NCBI GenBank assembly: GCA_030429565.1
Contig: JAUIFE010000001.1
Coordinates: forward strand, 1,178,001-1,242,000
Origin: Holophagae bacterium
Lineage (GTDB): Bacteria > Acidobacteriota > Holophagae > Acanthopleuribacterales > Acanthopleuribacteraceae
Direction: 5' to 3'
Length of the DNA stretch: 64,000 bases
The notes beneath the pieces were generated by a model. It ran no database searches, was not told where the DNA came from, and saw nothing but the letters and a program-made list of their open reading frames with translations. The position numbers and the translations under genes were made by a program. Positions 46,025-54,526 of the stretch are shown in pieces (the stretch's first letter is position 1; every line of letters starts with the position of its first letter).

Positions 46025-47110
46025 TTAGGCTTCCAAAAAGTCGCGAACCACAGGACGAAACCAATCGACTTCCACCAAAAACGCATCGTGGCCGGCTTTG
46101 GATTCCAACAATTTGAAGGCCACATCGCGACCGACCTTTTGCAAAATGCGCACAACCGCTTCCTGTTCATCCGGGGGGAACAACATATCGGTGGAAACAC
46201 CCACCATGAGACTTTTGGCTTTAATGCGCAACACGCCTTCTTCGTAAGAGGAAAACTCGTAGCCAAGCGAATATAAATCCATGGCTTTGGTCAGGAATAA
46301 AAAGCTGTTGGCGTCAAAATGGGTCGAAAGCTTGCGGCCCATGTGGTTGAGATAGGATTCCACCTGAAAGTCAGGGCCGAAGTTGTAGCCGTTTGAGGTG
46401 CGCGAACGGCCAAAACGTTCGTTAAACTCCTCGCGAGAGCGGTAGGTAATGTTGCCAATCTCACGCGCAACAGCCAGCGATTCGGTCGGTTGATCGGAGC
46501 GATCGTAGTAGCGGCCCGCGGCGAAAAAAGGATCGGCCAAAATCACACGGCGCTGTAAATAGCGAAAGGCAATCGATTGCGGGCCGGGTCGACCCGAGGC
46601 CGATATAGAAATCAGGCGCGCGACGCGGTCGGCGTAACGTGCAGCGAGTTCCATCGCCAACATACCACCCATCGAAGTGCCGACGGAGGCATACACGCGC
46701 TCGATGCCGAGATGGTCCAAGACCAAAACCGAGGCATCAACTAAATCCTGGATCAACAACGGCGGAAAATCGGGACCGTAGCGTTGATCGGTTGCGGGCA
46801 TCAACGAGCTGGGCCCGGTCGAACCAAAGCAACCGCCGAGGTGGTTAATGCACAACACAAAAAAGCGATCCGTATCAATCGCCTGGTCGGGACCGATCAT
46901 GGCCTCCCACCAGCCAGGCACATCGTCGCGCGAATGGGATTTCGCGTGCGAGGACGCCGATAAACCGGTAAACAAGATGACGGCGTTGCTGCGGTCGGCG
47001 TTAAGCGTGCCCCAAGTTTCGTAAGCCAACTGGAACTCTGGTAAGACCCCACCCAATGTCAAGGGAAACGGTTGCGTTCGCTTGAATAAAGCATAGGGAT
47101 GTTGCGCCAT
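46025..47110 (-). CDS. metX: Homoserine O-acetyltransferase
   Basis: 361 residues. Alpha/beta-hydrolase of the MetX family that acetylates homoserine in methionine synthesis. The signature CINHLGGCFGSTGPSS is present, the nucleophile Ser146 lies in GTSMGGM, and the catalytic His is in KAGHDAFLVE near the end. Start ATG at 47110 is chosen, with AAGG 8 bases upstream, since MAQHPYALF is the usual family beginning; 48 codons of open frame upstream are ignored. Succinyl-CoA use cannot be excluded from sequence alone. Leader region contains a hairpin (see 47137). Confidence 0.93.
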   Translation of the reverse strand: MAQHPYALFKRTQPFPLTLGGVLPEFQLAYETWGTLNADRSNAVILFTGLSASSHAKSHSRDDVPGWWEAMIGPDQAIDTDRFFVLCINHLGGCFGSTGPSSLMPATDQRYGPDFPPLLIQDLVDASVLVLDHLGIERVYASVGTSMGGMLAMELAARYADRVARLISISASGRPGPQSIAFRYLQRRVILADPFFAAGRYYDRSDQPTESLAVAREIGNITYRSREEFNERFGRSRTSNGYNFGPDFQVESYLNHMGRKLSTHFDANSFLFLTKAMDLYSLGYEFSSYEEGVLRIKAKSLMVGVSTDMLFPPDEQEAVVRILQKVGRDVAFKLLESKAGHDAFLVEVDWFRPVVRDFLEA

Positions 47111-47136
47111 GAAACCAGCCTTGCCACCGGAATTTG

Positions 47137-47190
47137 AAAAACGCCTCACGTTACCACAGCCGACCGGGGAATCCCACGCGAAAAGAGGCG
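47137..47190 (-). promoter_or_regulatory. Candidate attenuator hairpin in the metX leader
   Basis: On minus, CGCCTC (47190-47185) pairs with GAGGCG (47147-47142) around 37 bases, and five T follow (47141-47137), 26 bases before the metX ATG. Does not match SAM-I, SAM-II or SAH riboswitch consensus as I know them. Could be chance. Confidence 0.25.
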
Positions 47191-47352
47191 ACGCCGCTAA
47201 TCCTAGCAGATCCATGACGCGAACCAAAACCAGTGCATCGAGACGCGAACCCACCGATTCAAGCGACCACCAGCCGCCAAAAGGCCGTATAATCAGGCGC
47301 CAACCGCGCCGGCCGTCGACGCGGGTCGTCCAAGCTCAAGGAAACGTGACTC

Positions 47353-48591
47353 ATGGAAAAACAATACCGCGAAGCGCTCGACCTTTGCCGCCACCTCACC
47401 GAACAAGGTTACCCAGCCATGCTGGCAGGCGGTTGCGTGCGCGATTTGTTGTTGGGTCGCGAACCCAAAGACTTCGATCTAGCCTGCACCGCCCCGCCGG
47501 AAACCGCCATAAAGCTCTGTAAAGCCCGTGGCTTGCGCGTGGTGCCGGTTGGTATTGAACACGGCACGATCTGCGCGGTAACCCCACTGCAAACCCTCGA
47601 AATCACCACCTTGCGCGAGGATGTCGTCTGCCACGGTCGCCATGCCGAGGTCGCCTTCACCACCGACTTTGAAAAAGACGCCCAACGCCGCGACTTCACC
47701 ATTAATGCTTTGTTTCAGGACGCCGACGGCACCGTCCACGATTTTGTCGGCGGTCGCGCCGATCTCGCCGCGCAACGGTTGCGTTTTGTCGGCACCGCTC
47801 GCGACCGCATCCGCGAAGACTACCTGCGCATTTTGCGCTATTTCCGTTTCCTGGCCCGCTTCGATTGGCATGCCGACCCCGAACAACTGGCCGCCGTGGC
47901 CGACGCCGTCGCCGGGCTAACCCAGCTCTCCTTCGAGCGCATTCACAAAGAAATGAACGAGTTATTACAATCCTCGGGCGCCTGCGACGTGCTCCACTTG
48001 ATGAACCGGGCCAAGGTTCTCACGACCCTCATTCCAGAACTGGACCAAACCAAAATAACGACGGCCATCGACCGCCTCGCCACCTGCCGACCCCTGGCGG
48101 TCGATTTAATGTGGTTTCTTTTGCTCCGCGAGGGCGGCATGCCCGTTGGCGATCCCATCTTGGTGACCCGCTTGCAAGACCTGCGTTTCACCCGTGCGCA
48201 AATGAAAACCATCAAAATGCTGGCGCGTATAACCAAACACCACGAGCAGCCGGCGCTCGTCGCGGAAGGCGTGTTCCACCTCTTAAAACACGCCGGCGTG
48301 TTGCGCGATGAAATGATTCGCCTGGTTCGTGGTGTTCCTCATTGGTGGCATGCGCAAAGTCGCGACTTGTTGGTCGAACTCATCAACGGTTTTTGCGATA
48401 AATCCGAGCCGGCGATCCCCAAAGACGCCCTTCTCGCATTGCCTGCGCCCGAGCGGGGCAAGGCGGTTCTCGCCGCCAAGATCCACTGGTATTTGGGTAG
48501 ATTGAGTGATAAAAACCAGATCAACGGGTTTTTCCAGCCGCCACATCACCCCAGTCCTCCCAAAACATGGTCCGAACTCACCCCGCTGTAA
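47353..48591 (+). CDS. CCA tRNA nucleotidyltransferase / poly(A) polymerase family
   Basis: 412 residues, class II nucleotidyltransferase. GGCVRDLLLG (26-35) and DFDLA with the metal aspartates (about 40-44), then RRDFTINALF (about 115), and the basic helix RIREDYLRILRYFRF (about 153-167). Adds CCA to tRNA 3' ends or short poly(A) tails; the two activities cannot be told apart by eye. At least one tRNA in the window lacks an encoded CCA. Followed 36 bases later by the glutamate-cysteine ligase gene. Confidence 0.92.
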   Translation: MEKQYREALDLCRHLTEQGYPAMLAGGCVRDLLLGREPKDFDLACTAPPETAIKLCKARGLRVVPVGIEHGTICAVTPLQTLEITTLREDVVCHGRHAEVAFTTDFEKDAQRRDFTINALFQDADGTVHDFVGGRADLAAQRLRFVGTARDRIREDYLRILRYFRFLARFDWHADPEQLAAVADAVAGLTQLSFERIHKEMNELLQSSGACDVLHLMNRAKVLTTLIPELDQTKITTAIDRLATCRPLAVDLMWFLLLREGGMPVGDPILVTRLQDLRFTRAQMKTIKMLARITKHHEQPALVAEGVFHLLKHAGVLRDEMIRLVRGVPHWWHAQSRDLLVELINGFCDKSEPAIPKDALLALPAPERGKAVLAAKIHWYLGRLSDKNQINGFFQPPHHPSPPKTWSELTPL

Positions 48592-48627
48592 CCGATCACA
48601 ATTCATTCACAGGATGGGAGCTATAAA

Positions 48628-50037
48628 ATGCCTAGACCCGAAGCGACGTTGGACCCGGCACAACTCAAAGCCAAAGTTCAAACCTACTTTTTTCCGCCCA
48701 ACCGCACTAACGCAGAGGATCATGTCGGTCTCGAATTGGAGATTTGGCCGTTCCGCGAAACACCGGAACGCAACCACGCTTTAGTTCCGTTTATCAATGA
48801 AGAGGGCACGGGTTTAATCCAGTTGCTGCAGCAATTGGTCGGCGTTATGGACGGCTTTACTTACCAACCGAAACCGGACGGGACCCACATTTTCAAGTTT
48901 GCCGACGGCGGCAACTTAACCTTCGAGCCAGGCCGCCAACTGGAATACAGCGGCGCCCCCTTCCCAACCCTGGCCGCCGCCATTCAAAACCTCAATTACG
49001 TCATTGAATCGCTGCGTTGCCACTTAAAGAACAGCAACATTTGGCTTTTCCACAGCGGGCTTAACCCCTGGTACACGGTCGAAGAAGTCGGGTTACACCT
49101 CACCGCGCCGCGTTACATCAACATGGACCGTTATTTCAAAACCATCGGCCACTACGGTCAAAAAATGATGCGTTTGTCGACCTCGCTCCAGATCAATCTG
49201 GACGCCGGTGACAAGGACACCGCCCACCGCCGCTGGCTCGCCGCCAACTTGGTCCCACCAATTTTCACAGCGCTGTTCGCCAACTCGCCGTTCATCAACC
49301 GTAAAGCGGGCGGGGCATACAGCTACCGTTCGTTGATTTGGCAGAACCTTGATCCCAGCCGGACCGGCATCCAAAAAGGGTTTTTGACGGAAGAGTACAA
49401 GCCGTGCCCGGTTGAGCAGTACACCTCATTCGCCCTAGACGCCCACGTCATGCGCCTGCCCCAACCCAACGGCGAAGCGGCCTTTGCCGGCCAGTTCATC
49501 AGTTTCCGCCGCTGGATGGAAGACGGCCACAACGGCACTTATCCCGACATGGAAGACTGGGTTAACCACCTCAGCACCCTGTTCCCCGAGGTACGCGCGC
49601 GCGGCTTCTTCGAATGCCGGTTCCTCGACGCGCAGTCCAAAGTGTGGTGCGCCGTGCCCGGCATTTTGCTGACGTTCCTGCTCTACAACGCTGAGGCCCG
49701 TGAAAAAACCATCGACCTGCTGCTGCCGTACCGCACCCAGTTGCCGCAACTGCTACATCAGGCGGCGGTGGAAGCTTTGGACAACGACCACCTATATAAG
49801 TTGTCAAACGAACTGTTCCAACTGGCGCTGGATCATGCGGGCACCGAGGACAAATCACTGGTGGCGCTCGCCGAGAAATTTTACGAGCGCTACACACATC
49901 GCCGCCTCAACCCGGCCGCCGAGTTGCTGCAACTCAACGGCGGCGAGGTCTTCACGCCCGAGCAGTACCGCATGTTCGAGAGAAAACAAATCGAATGCGC
50001 GGGCGAGCTGCTGGAAACCATCTGCGATTACTGCTAG
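48628..50037 (+). CDS. Glutamate-cysteine ligase family 2 protein
   Basis: 469 residues of the GCS2/plant-type ligase family. The opening VGLELEIWP holds the Glu residues that bind metal, GGNLTFEPGRQLEYSG carries the glutamate-binding site, and HLTAPRYINMDRYF and FFECRFLDAQ follow in order. Forms gamma-glutamylcysteine from glutamate and cysteine with ATP; some members serve ergothioneine or thiol pathways. GGGAG lies 7 bases before the ATG. No gshB-type partner is seen here. Cytosolic. Confidence 0.88.
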   Translation: MPRPEATLDPAQLKAKVQTYFFPPNRTNAEDHVGLELEIWPFRETPERNHALVPFINEEGTGLIQLLQQLVGVMDGFTYQPKPDGTHIFKFADGGNLTFEPGRQLEYSGAPFPTLAAAIQNLNYVIESLRCHLKNSNIWLFHSGLNPWYTVEEVGLHLTAPRYINMDRYFKTIGHYGQKMMRLSTSLQINLDAGDKDTAHRRWLAANLVPPIFTALFANSPFINRKAGGAYSYRSLIWQNLDPSRTGIQKGFLTEEYKPCPVEQYTSFALDAHVMRLPQPNGEAAFAGQFISFRRWMEDGHNGTYPDMEDWVNHLSTLFPEVRARGFFECRFLDAQSKVWCAVPGILLTFLLYNAEAREKTIDLLLPYRTQLPQLLHQAAVEALDNDHLYKLSNELFQLALDHAGTEDKSLVALAEKFYERYTHRRLNPAAELLQLNGGEVFTPEQYRMFERKQIECAGELLETICDYC

Positions 50038-50052
50038 ACCCCTAACAAAAAA

Positions 50053-50082
50053 CGGCGGCCACACCGCGAAGGTGGGCCGCCG
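50053..50082 (-). terminator. Terminator of the transglutaminase-fold gene
   Basis: CGGCGGCC / GGCCGCCG stem around a 14-base loop that can pair further. On minus the stem is followed by TTTTTTGTT. It also lies 15 bases after the plus-strand ligase gene. Confidence 0.75.
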
Positions 50083-50102
50083 ATAGAGCATGAAGGAAAC
50101 GA

Positions 50103-51098
50103 TTAACGTTGGGCCGACATAAACCAGCCGTTTTTGGAATCGAGCACCAGTTTTGGCTCGTAGCGCGCATCTTCGTGTTTGTTCACAAAGCTGGTTAAGT
50201 CAACAACTTGACCCTGGTAAGCAACCCAAGAGTGGTTGCGTACGGCAACCGGCTGATCGCCGGCCAAAAACAGCGTGCCAACCACGATCTTGGTGGGCAG
50301 CGCGTACTGCTCGGCGACGGCCTGAAACAGAATGGCCATATCCTCGGCATCGCCGGAGCCGGTGGTCAGGGTTTCGAACGGGGTTTGCCAAAAATCTTCG
50401 TTGTAATGTTCGTCCAAATAAACCACGGTGTCGCGCACGAACCGAGCAAGCGCGGCCACTTTAACGTCGGCCTCGTCAGTGCCGGCTAATTGACGATGCA
50501 GCCGGCGCGGCAAGAGTTTGTTCAGACCGGCCGAGTTAATCAAACGACGGCGATCACCCCAGCGCTCGTCGAGGCGGCAATCAAAACACAAGGCGGCGGG
50601 TGGCACCGATTGGTTGACCCACAGTTGGTAGTAACTGTCGAGATCGGGCGCATCCAAACGCCCGTCAAGCACACCGTCAAGGCGGTCCACCAAGCTGAAA
50701 AACACAGCGCGCGAGACAGGCGAGTCGTCGCCGGTGGCGGCAACCATGTCAAGGTCGCCGTTAAGCAACTGATAAGCGCGCAACACGGCGGCAGCGACCT
50801 GATCTTGATCGACGCGCTCGGTATCGGCAATCTTGGCGACCCCGTCTTCTTCAGTTAAAAGCGCGGCAAACTGGTCAAGAGCAACGGAGTCGGTTTGGAA
50901 GGCGTCCCTATTAAAGGCTTCGAGGTAAGGGTAAAGCGGTGAGGAGGTTGGCGTGGATACCGCAAGTTGGTCAAATAATTCCAAAGCGGCTAAGCGCACA
51001 TCGTGGGGCGAAAAACGGTTTAAATCCCGTTGCGCCCAAAGCGCCGAACTCATGGAAACCAAAAAAAAGCACACAATCAGAAAGGGGAATCGAGTCAT
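50103..51098 (-). CDS. Transglutaminase-fold protein lacking the catalytic cysteine
   Basis: 331 residues from ATG at 51098 with GGAGG 4 bases upstream. Signal peptide 1-22 (CFFLVSMSSALWA), so periplasmic or secreted. A helical N-terminal part is followed by a transglutaminase-like core at about 230-325: GSGDAEDMAILFQAVAEQY, then NHSWVAYQG and VVDLTSF. In active family members the first motif has Cys (GDCED); here it is GDAED, with Ala251. The His of NHSW and the Asp of VVDL are kept. Three of the four motif parts remain, so this is a decayed or repurposed fold rather than a chance match; likely a binding protein. Confidence 0.83.
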   Translation of the reverse strand: MTRFPFLIVCFFLVSMSSALWAQRDLNRFSPHDVRLAALELFDQLAVSTPTSSPLYPYLEAFNRDAFQTDSVALDQFAALLTEEDGVAKIADTERVDQDQVAAAVLRAYQLLNGDLDMVAATGDDSPVSRAVFFSLVDRLDGVLDGRLDAPDLDSYYQLWVNQSVPPAALCFDCRLDERWGDRRRLINSAGLNKLLPRRLHRQLAGTDEADVKVAALARFVRDTVVYLDEHYNEDFWQTPFETLTTGSGDAEDMAILFQAVAEQYALPTKIVVGTLFLAGDQPVAVRNHSWVAYQGQVVDLTSFVNKHEDARYEPKLVLDSKNGWFMSAQR

Positions 51099-51535
51099 AC
51101 AACCTCCATAAAACCATAAACGTAGGGACACCAAACCGGATTGGCGCGGCCGTTTTCACAACACTTCGCTAACTTTTTCTAACAAACTTCTCACAAATAT
51201 AGGTTGCGCCCGATGAAAATGCAACCTTGATCCAATAAAATATCTTCTGATTTCACAGGGAGAAAGCGCCCTAACACCGCATTTTCTTAGCCTTGACCGA
51301 GCACTTACATTCGTCTCACATCCCTCACAAAAGCCACACAAAGGCAACTTAAGCAGACGGCGACGGCGAACCCTTCGTTTTTTCTTTGATCTTGCACTTG
51401 CTTTGCCGCCACGGCCTCCTCTATACTGGTTCGATCTGTGGTTTGATGTCGCCCACCGGGGTGACCCCAACCGGCGGCCGGAAATCCGAGGGTTACGGTC
51501 ATCAAACCAGCACATGTACATAAGGAGACAACTTA
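51099..51535. other. Intergenic region with rpsT promoter
   Basis: 437 bases without a gene. Holds the divergent promoters of rpsT and the transglutaminase-fold gene. A leader of about 100 bases precedes rpsT. Confidence 0.55.
51398..51427 (+). promoter_or_regulatory. Candidate promoter of rpsT
   Basis: TTGCTT at 51398 and TATACT at 51422 with an 18-base spacer. Good -10, fair -35. The mRNA leader would be about 100 bases. Confidence 0.5.
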
Positions 51536-51787
51536 ATGGCTAATCACAAGTCAGCGGCCAAAAAAGCAAAACAAGATATCAGCCGCCGCAGCCGTAACCG
51601 TTCAGGCAGAAGTCGCCTGAGAACGGAACTGAAAAAAATCCGCGCATTGCTTGCCGACGGATCCGGCGAGGCGAAAGACAAATTGCCCGCGATTTACTCT
51701 TTGATTGACCGTTCCGCGAAAAAAGGTTTCATCCACGGCAACGCTGCCGACCGCCTGAAATCTCGCTTGGCACAACAAGCGAAGTAA
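51536..51787 (+). CDS. rpsT: Ribosomal protein S20
   Basis: 83 residues, full length. N-terminus ANHKSAAKKAKQDISRRSRNRS and end AADRLKSRLAQQ (shortened here) are typical of bS20, which binds 16S rRNA in the small subunit. Highly basic. AAGGAG lies 8 bases before the ATG. Starts a plus-strand set with the PASTA, rpe and bamD genes. Confidence 0.97.
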   Translation: MANHKSAAKKAKQDISRRSRNRSGRSRLRTELKKIRALLADGSGEAKDKLPAIYSLIDRSAKKGFIHGNAADRLKSRLAQQAK

Positions 51788-51887
51788 TTTGCCCCCATAA
51801 AAATACCTTTTTTTGGTTAGATCGGACGCGGGATTGACTCTCACCGTCCGCACCAACGCCCAAACGACAAGGATTTTATTAACGTTT

Positions 51888-52637
51888 ATGGCTTTTCGAC
51901 CCATTCTCACGAAATTGCTAAAGAAAACGTTCCTTGTCGTCTTGGGCTGTTGTTTTTTTGGGCTCGGCGCTGTCGCCGGCACTTGGTTTTATTTACGGCA
52001 CATGGTTGCCGGCCGCGTTGTGGAAGTACCCGACCTCTACGACATGACGCAAAGCGACGCCGAAAACGCGCTCGCGGATCATAAACTCAAAGTGGTCATT
52101 GACGAGGATGCGGGCGTTCACAGCAGCATCGTCAAGGCAGGCCGTGTTTTGTTACAAATCCCACGGCCCGGCACCCAAGTCAAGGAAGGACGCCAAATCG
52201 AGGTCATTCTTTCTGCCGGCGAAGAGGTTAAAGAGATCCCCAAGTTGGTCGGTGAAAACCTCGGCTTCTCGCAAACCCTGCTCGAGCGCGCCGACAGCAA
52301 GGTGGCGCTCATTTCGCGCATGCCGGCCGAAAACGAAGCCAAGGGACGGATTCTGGCCCAGCATCCTGAGCCAGGCGGCGACCTGGGCATTCGCAGCGGT
52401 GTGTCGCTGCTCGTATCGGACGGCAAACCGCCACGCTGGTTTGTCATGCCCGACTTGGCCAACCGCGATTTCGCCGAGGTCAAAACCTTTTTGGACAAAC
52501 ACGAATTCCGCGTGGTCACCAAATACAAGCTCTACGACCGCAGCCTCGGTCAAATCGTCCTCGAGCAACGCCCGCAACCCGGCTACCCGATCAACAAAAA
52601 TCAGAATATCACCTTGGTGGTCAACAGAGATCACTGA
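51888..52637 (+). CDS. PASTA-domain membrane protein
   Basis: 249 residues from ATG at 51888; a TTG at 51813 also fits the frame. One N-terminal membrane helix (about 14-38, TFLVVLGCCFFGLGAVAGTW) and then three PASTA domains, at about 48-115 (VPDLYDMTQSDAENAL), 116-180 and 185-249 (MPDLANRDFAEVKTFL). Periplasmic. PASTA domains bind peptidoglycan-like ligands; the protein has no kinase domain here. Ends 45 bases before the rpe start. Confidence 0.9.
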   Translation: MAFRPILTKLLKKTFLVVLGCCFFGLGAVAGTWFYLRHMVAGRVVEVPDLYDMTQSDAENALADHKLKVVIDEDAGVHSSIVKAGRVLLQIPRPGTQVKEGRQIEVILSAGEEVKEIPKLVGENLGFSQTLLERADSKVALISRMPAENEAKGRILAQHPEPGGDLGIRSGVSLLVSDGKPPRWFVMPDLANRDFAEVKTFLDKHEFRVVTKYKLYDRSLGQIVLEQRPQPGYPINKNQNITLVVNRDH

Positions 52638-52682
52638 GTGTGCTAAGGTGCAGGGATTGTCTGATTGCTTGAGGTCTCATCT

Positions 52683-53351
52683 ATGAAGTTTAAACTGGCC
52701 CCTTCCCTGCTGGCCGCCGATTTTTGGAATCTATCACAAGCGGTGTTGCCGGCTGTTGAAGCAGGCGCCGAGGTATTGCACATTGACGTCATGGACGGTC
52801 ATTTTGTCCCAAACTTAACGATGGGCCCGATCGTCACCAAAGCGCTGGCGGGAAAAACCGACGCCGTGCTCGACGTTCATCTAATGGTGACCAACCCGCA
52901 GGATTGCATCCCGGCCTTCGCCAAAGCGGGCGCCCACTGGATTTCTTTTCACGTCGAGGCCGACCCCCACGCCCATCGCGTCAGCCAACAAATTCGCGAC
53001 TTGGGCTGTAAAGCCGGCATCGCCATCAATCCCGGCACGCCGATTGCTCACCTCGAAGGCATGATTGACCATGTCGATTTTGTGTTGTTGATGAGTGTCA
53101 ACCCCGGCTTCGGCGGTCAGAAGTTTATTGAGGCCACCTACAAGCGCCTCGCTCAGTTAACGGCTTTGATTGAAAAAAGCGACAACAACCCGTTCATTCA
53201 AGTGGACGGCGGCGTCGGTGTTCACAACATCGCCCGCCTCGCGGAAGCAGGCGTGCGCGTTGCCGTCGCCGGCTCCAGCGTTTTTGGTCAAAGCGATCCC
53301 GGCCAGGCCGTGCGTGCCCTGTTGGCCGAAGTGGAGAAATGGAATGTTTGA
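52683..53351 (+). CDS. rpe: Ribulose-phosphate 3-epimerase
   Basis: 222 residues. TIM-barrel enzyme of the pentose phosphate pathway that interconverts ribulose-5-phosphate and xylulose-5-phosphate. APSLLAADF, HIDVMDGHFVPN, VHLMV, MSVNPGFGGQKF and QVDGGVG are all intact, so metal and acid/base residues are kept. The ATG at 52683 is preferred; the frame is open to 52665. Its stop overlaps the bamD start by 8 bases, giving translational coupling. Confidence 0.97.
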   Translation: MKFKLAPSLLAADFWNLSQAVLPAVEAGAEVLHIDVMDGHFVPNLTMGPIVTKALAGKTDAVLDVHLMVTNPQDCIPAFAKAGAHWISFHVEADPHAHRVSQQIRDLGCKAGIAINPGTPIAHLEGMIDHVDFVLLMSVNPGFGGQKFIEATYKRLAQLTALIEKSDNNPFIQVDGGVGVHNIARLAEAGVRVAVAGSSVFGQSDPGQAVRALLAEVEKWNV

Positions 53352-54210
53352 TCTTTTAACCCGGCGCGGCCTGCTCGCCTGCGTCCTCGTGGCGGCCCTC
53401 CTTTCCGGCGCCTGCGGCGGCCCCAAAAAAGAAACCCTGGCTGACCGCCTCCAGAAAGGTGATGTCACCACCCAGGAATTGTTTAACCGCGCCACCACGC
53501 TGTTCCAAAAGCGCAAGTTCGTTGATGCACGCCGTTGGTTGCGGGTCATTGAAACCTACGCGCCCGACAGCAAGCTGCTACCAGACGTGAAGCTGGCCAT
53601 TGCCGACAGTTACTTTTTCGACAAAATGGCGACCTACATCGAAGCCTCGGTCGAGTACAAATCGTTTTTGACGCACTTCCCGACCCACCCGAAATCGGAT
53701 TACGCGCAGTACCAATACGCCATGTGTTTCTTTACCGAAATCGAAAGCGCCGACCGCGACCAAACCAGTACGCTGACGGCTTACACCGAGTTTAAGAACC
53801 TCATCGACCGATACCCCACCAGTCCCTACGGCGAAAAGGCCAAGGACAAAATTGACCTGTGTTTGTTGCGTTTGGCCGAACACGAGTTCACAGTCGGTTA
53901 TTACTACTTCCGTCGGGGTCGCGGTTTCGAGAAATCGGCCGAGTCGCGTTTAAAGGGCATCATCAACAACTACGAGGGACAGTACGATCCCGAAAAGACG
54001 TATTTCTTCCTGGCCGAAACACTTTGGCGACGCGAGAAATACAAAGAAGCCATTTTCTATTACAATAACCTTGCGAACAATTACGCGGACAGCGACTACA
54101 TGCCGTTTGTGCAAGACAAACTGGCGCGCTGGCAGCGCATCAAAGAAGAAGGTCGGGATCCCGGCGAAATCACCGATGCGGTTCCAACCGATCCATTGAA
54201 TACATTTTAA
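53344..54210 (+). CDS. bamD: BamD-like outer-membrane assembly lipoprotein
   Basis: 288 residues from an ATG at 53344 that overlaps the rpe stop (ATGTTTGA). Lipoprotein signal with lipobox LLSGAC, so mature from Cys at about residue 22. TPR-like repeats follow (ELFNRATTLFQKRKFVDARRWL, TAYTEFKNLIDRYPTSPYGEKA in parts, WRREKYKEAIFYYNNLANNY), with spacing as in BamD/YfiO. Role: BAM complex subunit for inserting barrel proteins. The overlap with rpe is an unusually tight coupling of unrelated functions. Confidence 0.93.
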   Translation: MFDLLTRRGLLACVLVAALLSGACGGPKKETLADRLQKGDVTTQELFNRATTLFQKRKFVDARRWLRVIETYAPDSKLLPDVKLAIADSYFFDKMATYIEASVEYKSFLTHFPTHPKSDYAQYQYAMCFFTEIESADRDQTSTLTAYTEFKNLIDRYPTSPYGEKAKDKIDLCLLRLAEHEFTVGYYYFRRGRGFEKSAESRLKGIINNYEGQYDPEKTYFFLAETLWRREKYKEAIFYYNNLANNYADSDYMPFVQDKLARWQRIKEEGRDPGEITDAVPTDPLNTF

Positions 54211-54526
54211 ATGTAGCAGACGTTCCCGCCTGATCGCACAACCCGCATCGCCGCTCGGCGCCGACGCGGTTTGCAACGGGAACATCCGCCAGGCTCGCAA
54301 ACGGAGGACAGACAGGGCTTCGCAAACCACCGGTTGAACCGGCGACACCCCACGGTGATCGCTTCCTCATTGATCTCCCCTTGGAGCAACTAGGTTTTTC
54401 CGTGTTTGGTTGGCCACCATCGATTGCGTTGAAGCGGTGCGACAGGCCCGCGCAACCGACGCACCGAGGGCCCTGACCGCCACCTCCGTCCTGGCGGTAT
54501 CAACCACGACTTTGGAAGGAGTAACT
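54211..54526. other. Intergenic region
   Basis: 316 bases; frames here are upstream extensions of the dehydrogenase frame and look non-coding. The bamD stop lies in the palindrome TACATTTTAAATGTA. No clear terminator. Confidence 0.5.

Noticed and set aside
47111..47352. SAM-type riboswitch before metX
   Set aside because: No match to SAM-I, SAM-II or SAH consensus cores; only a simple hairpin is present and reported as tentative.
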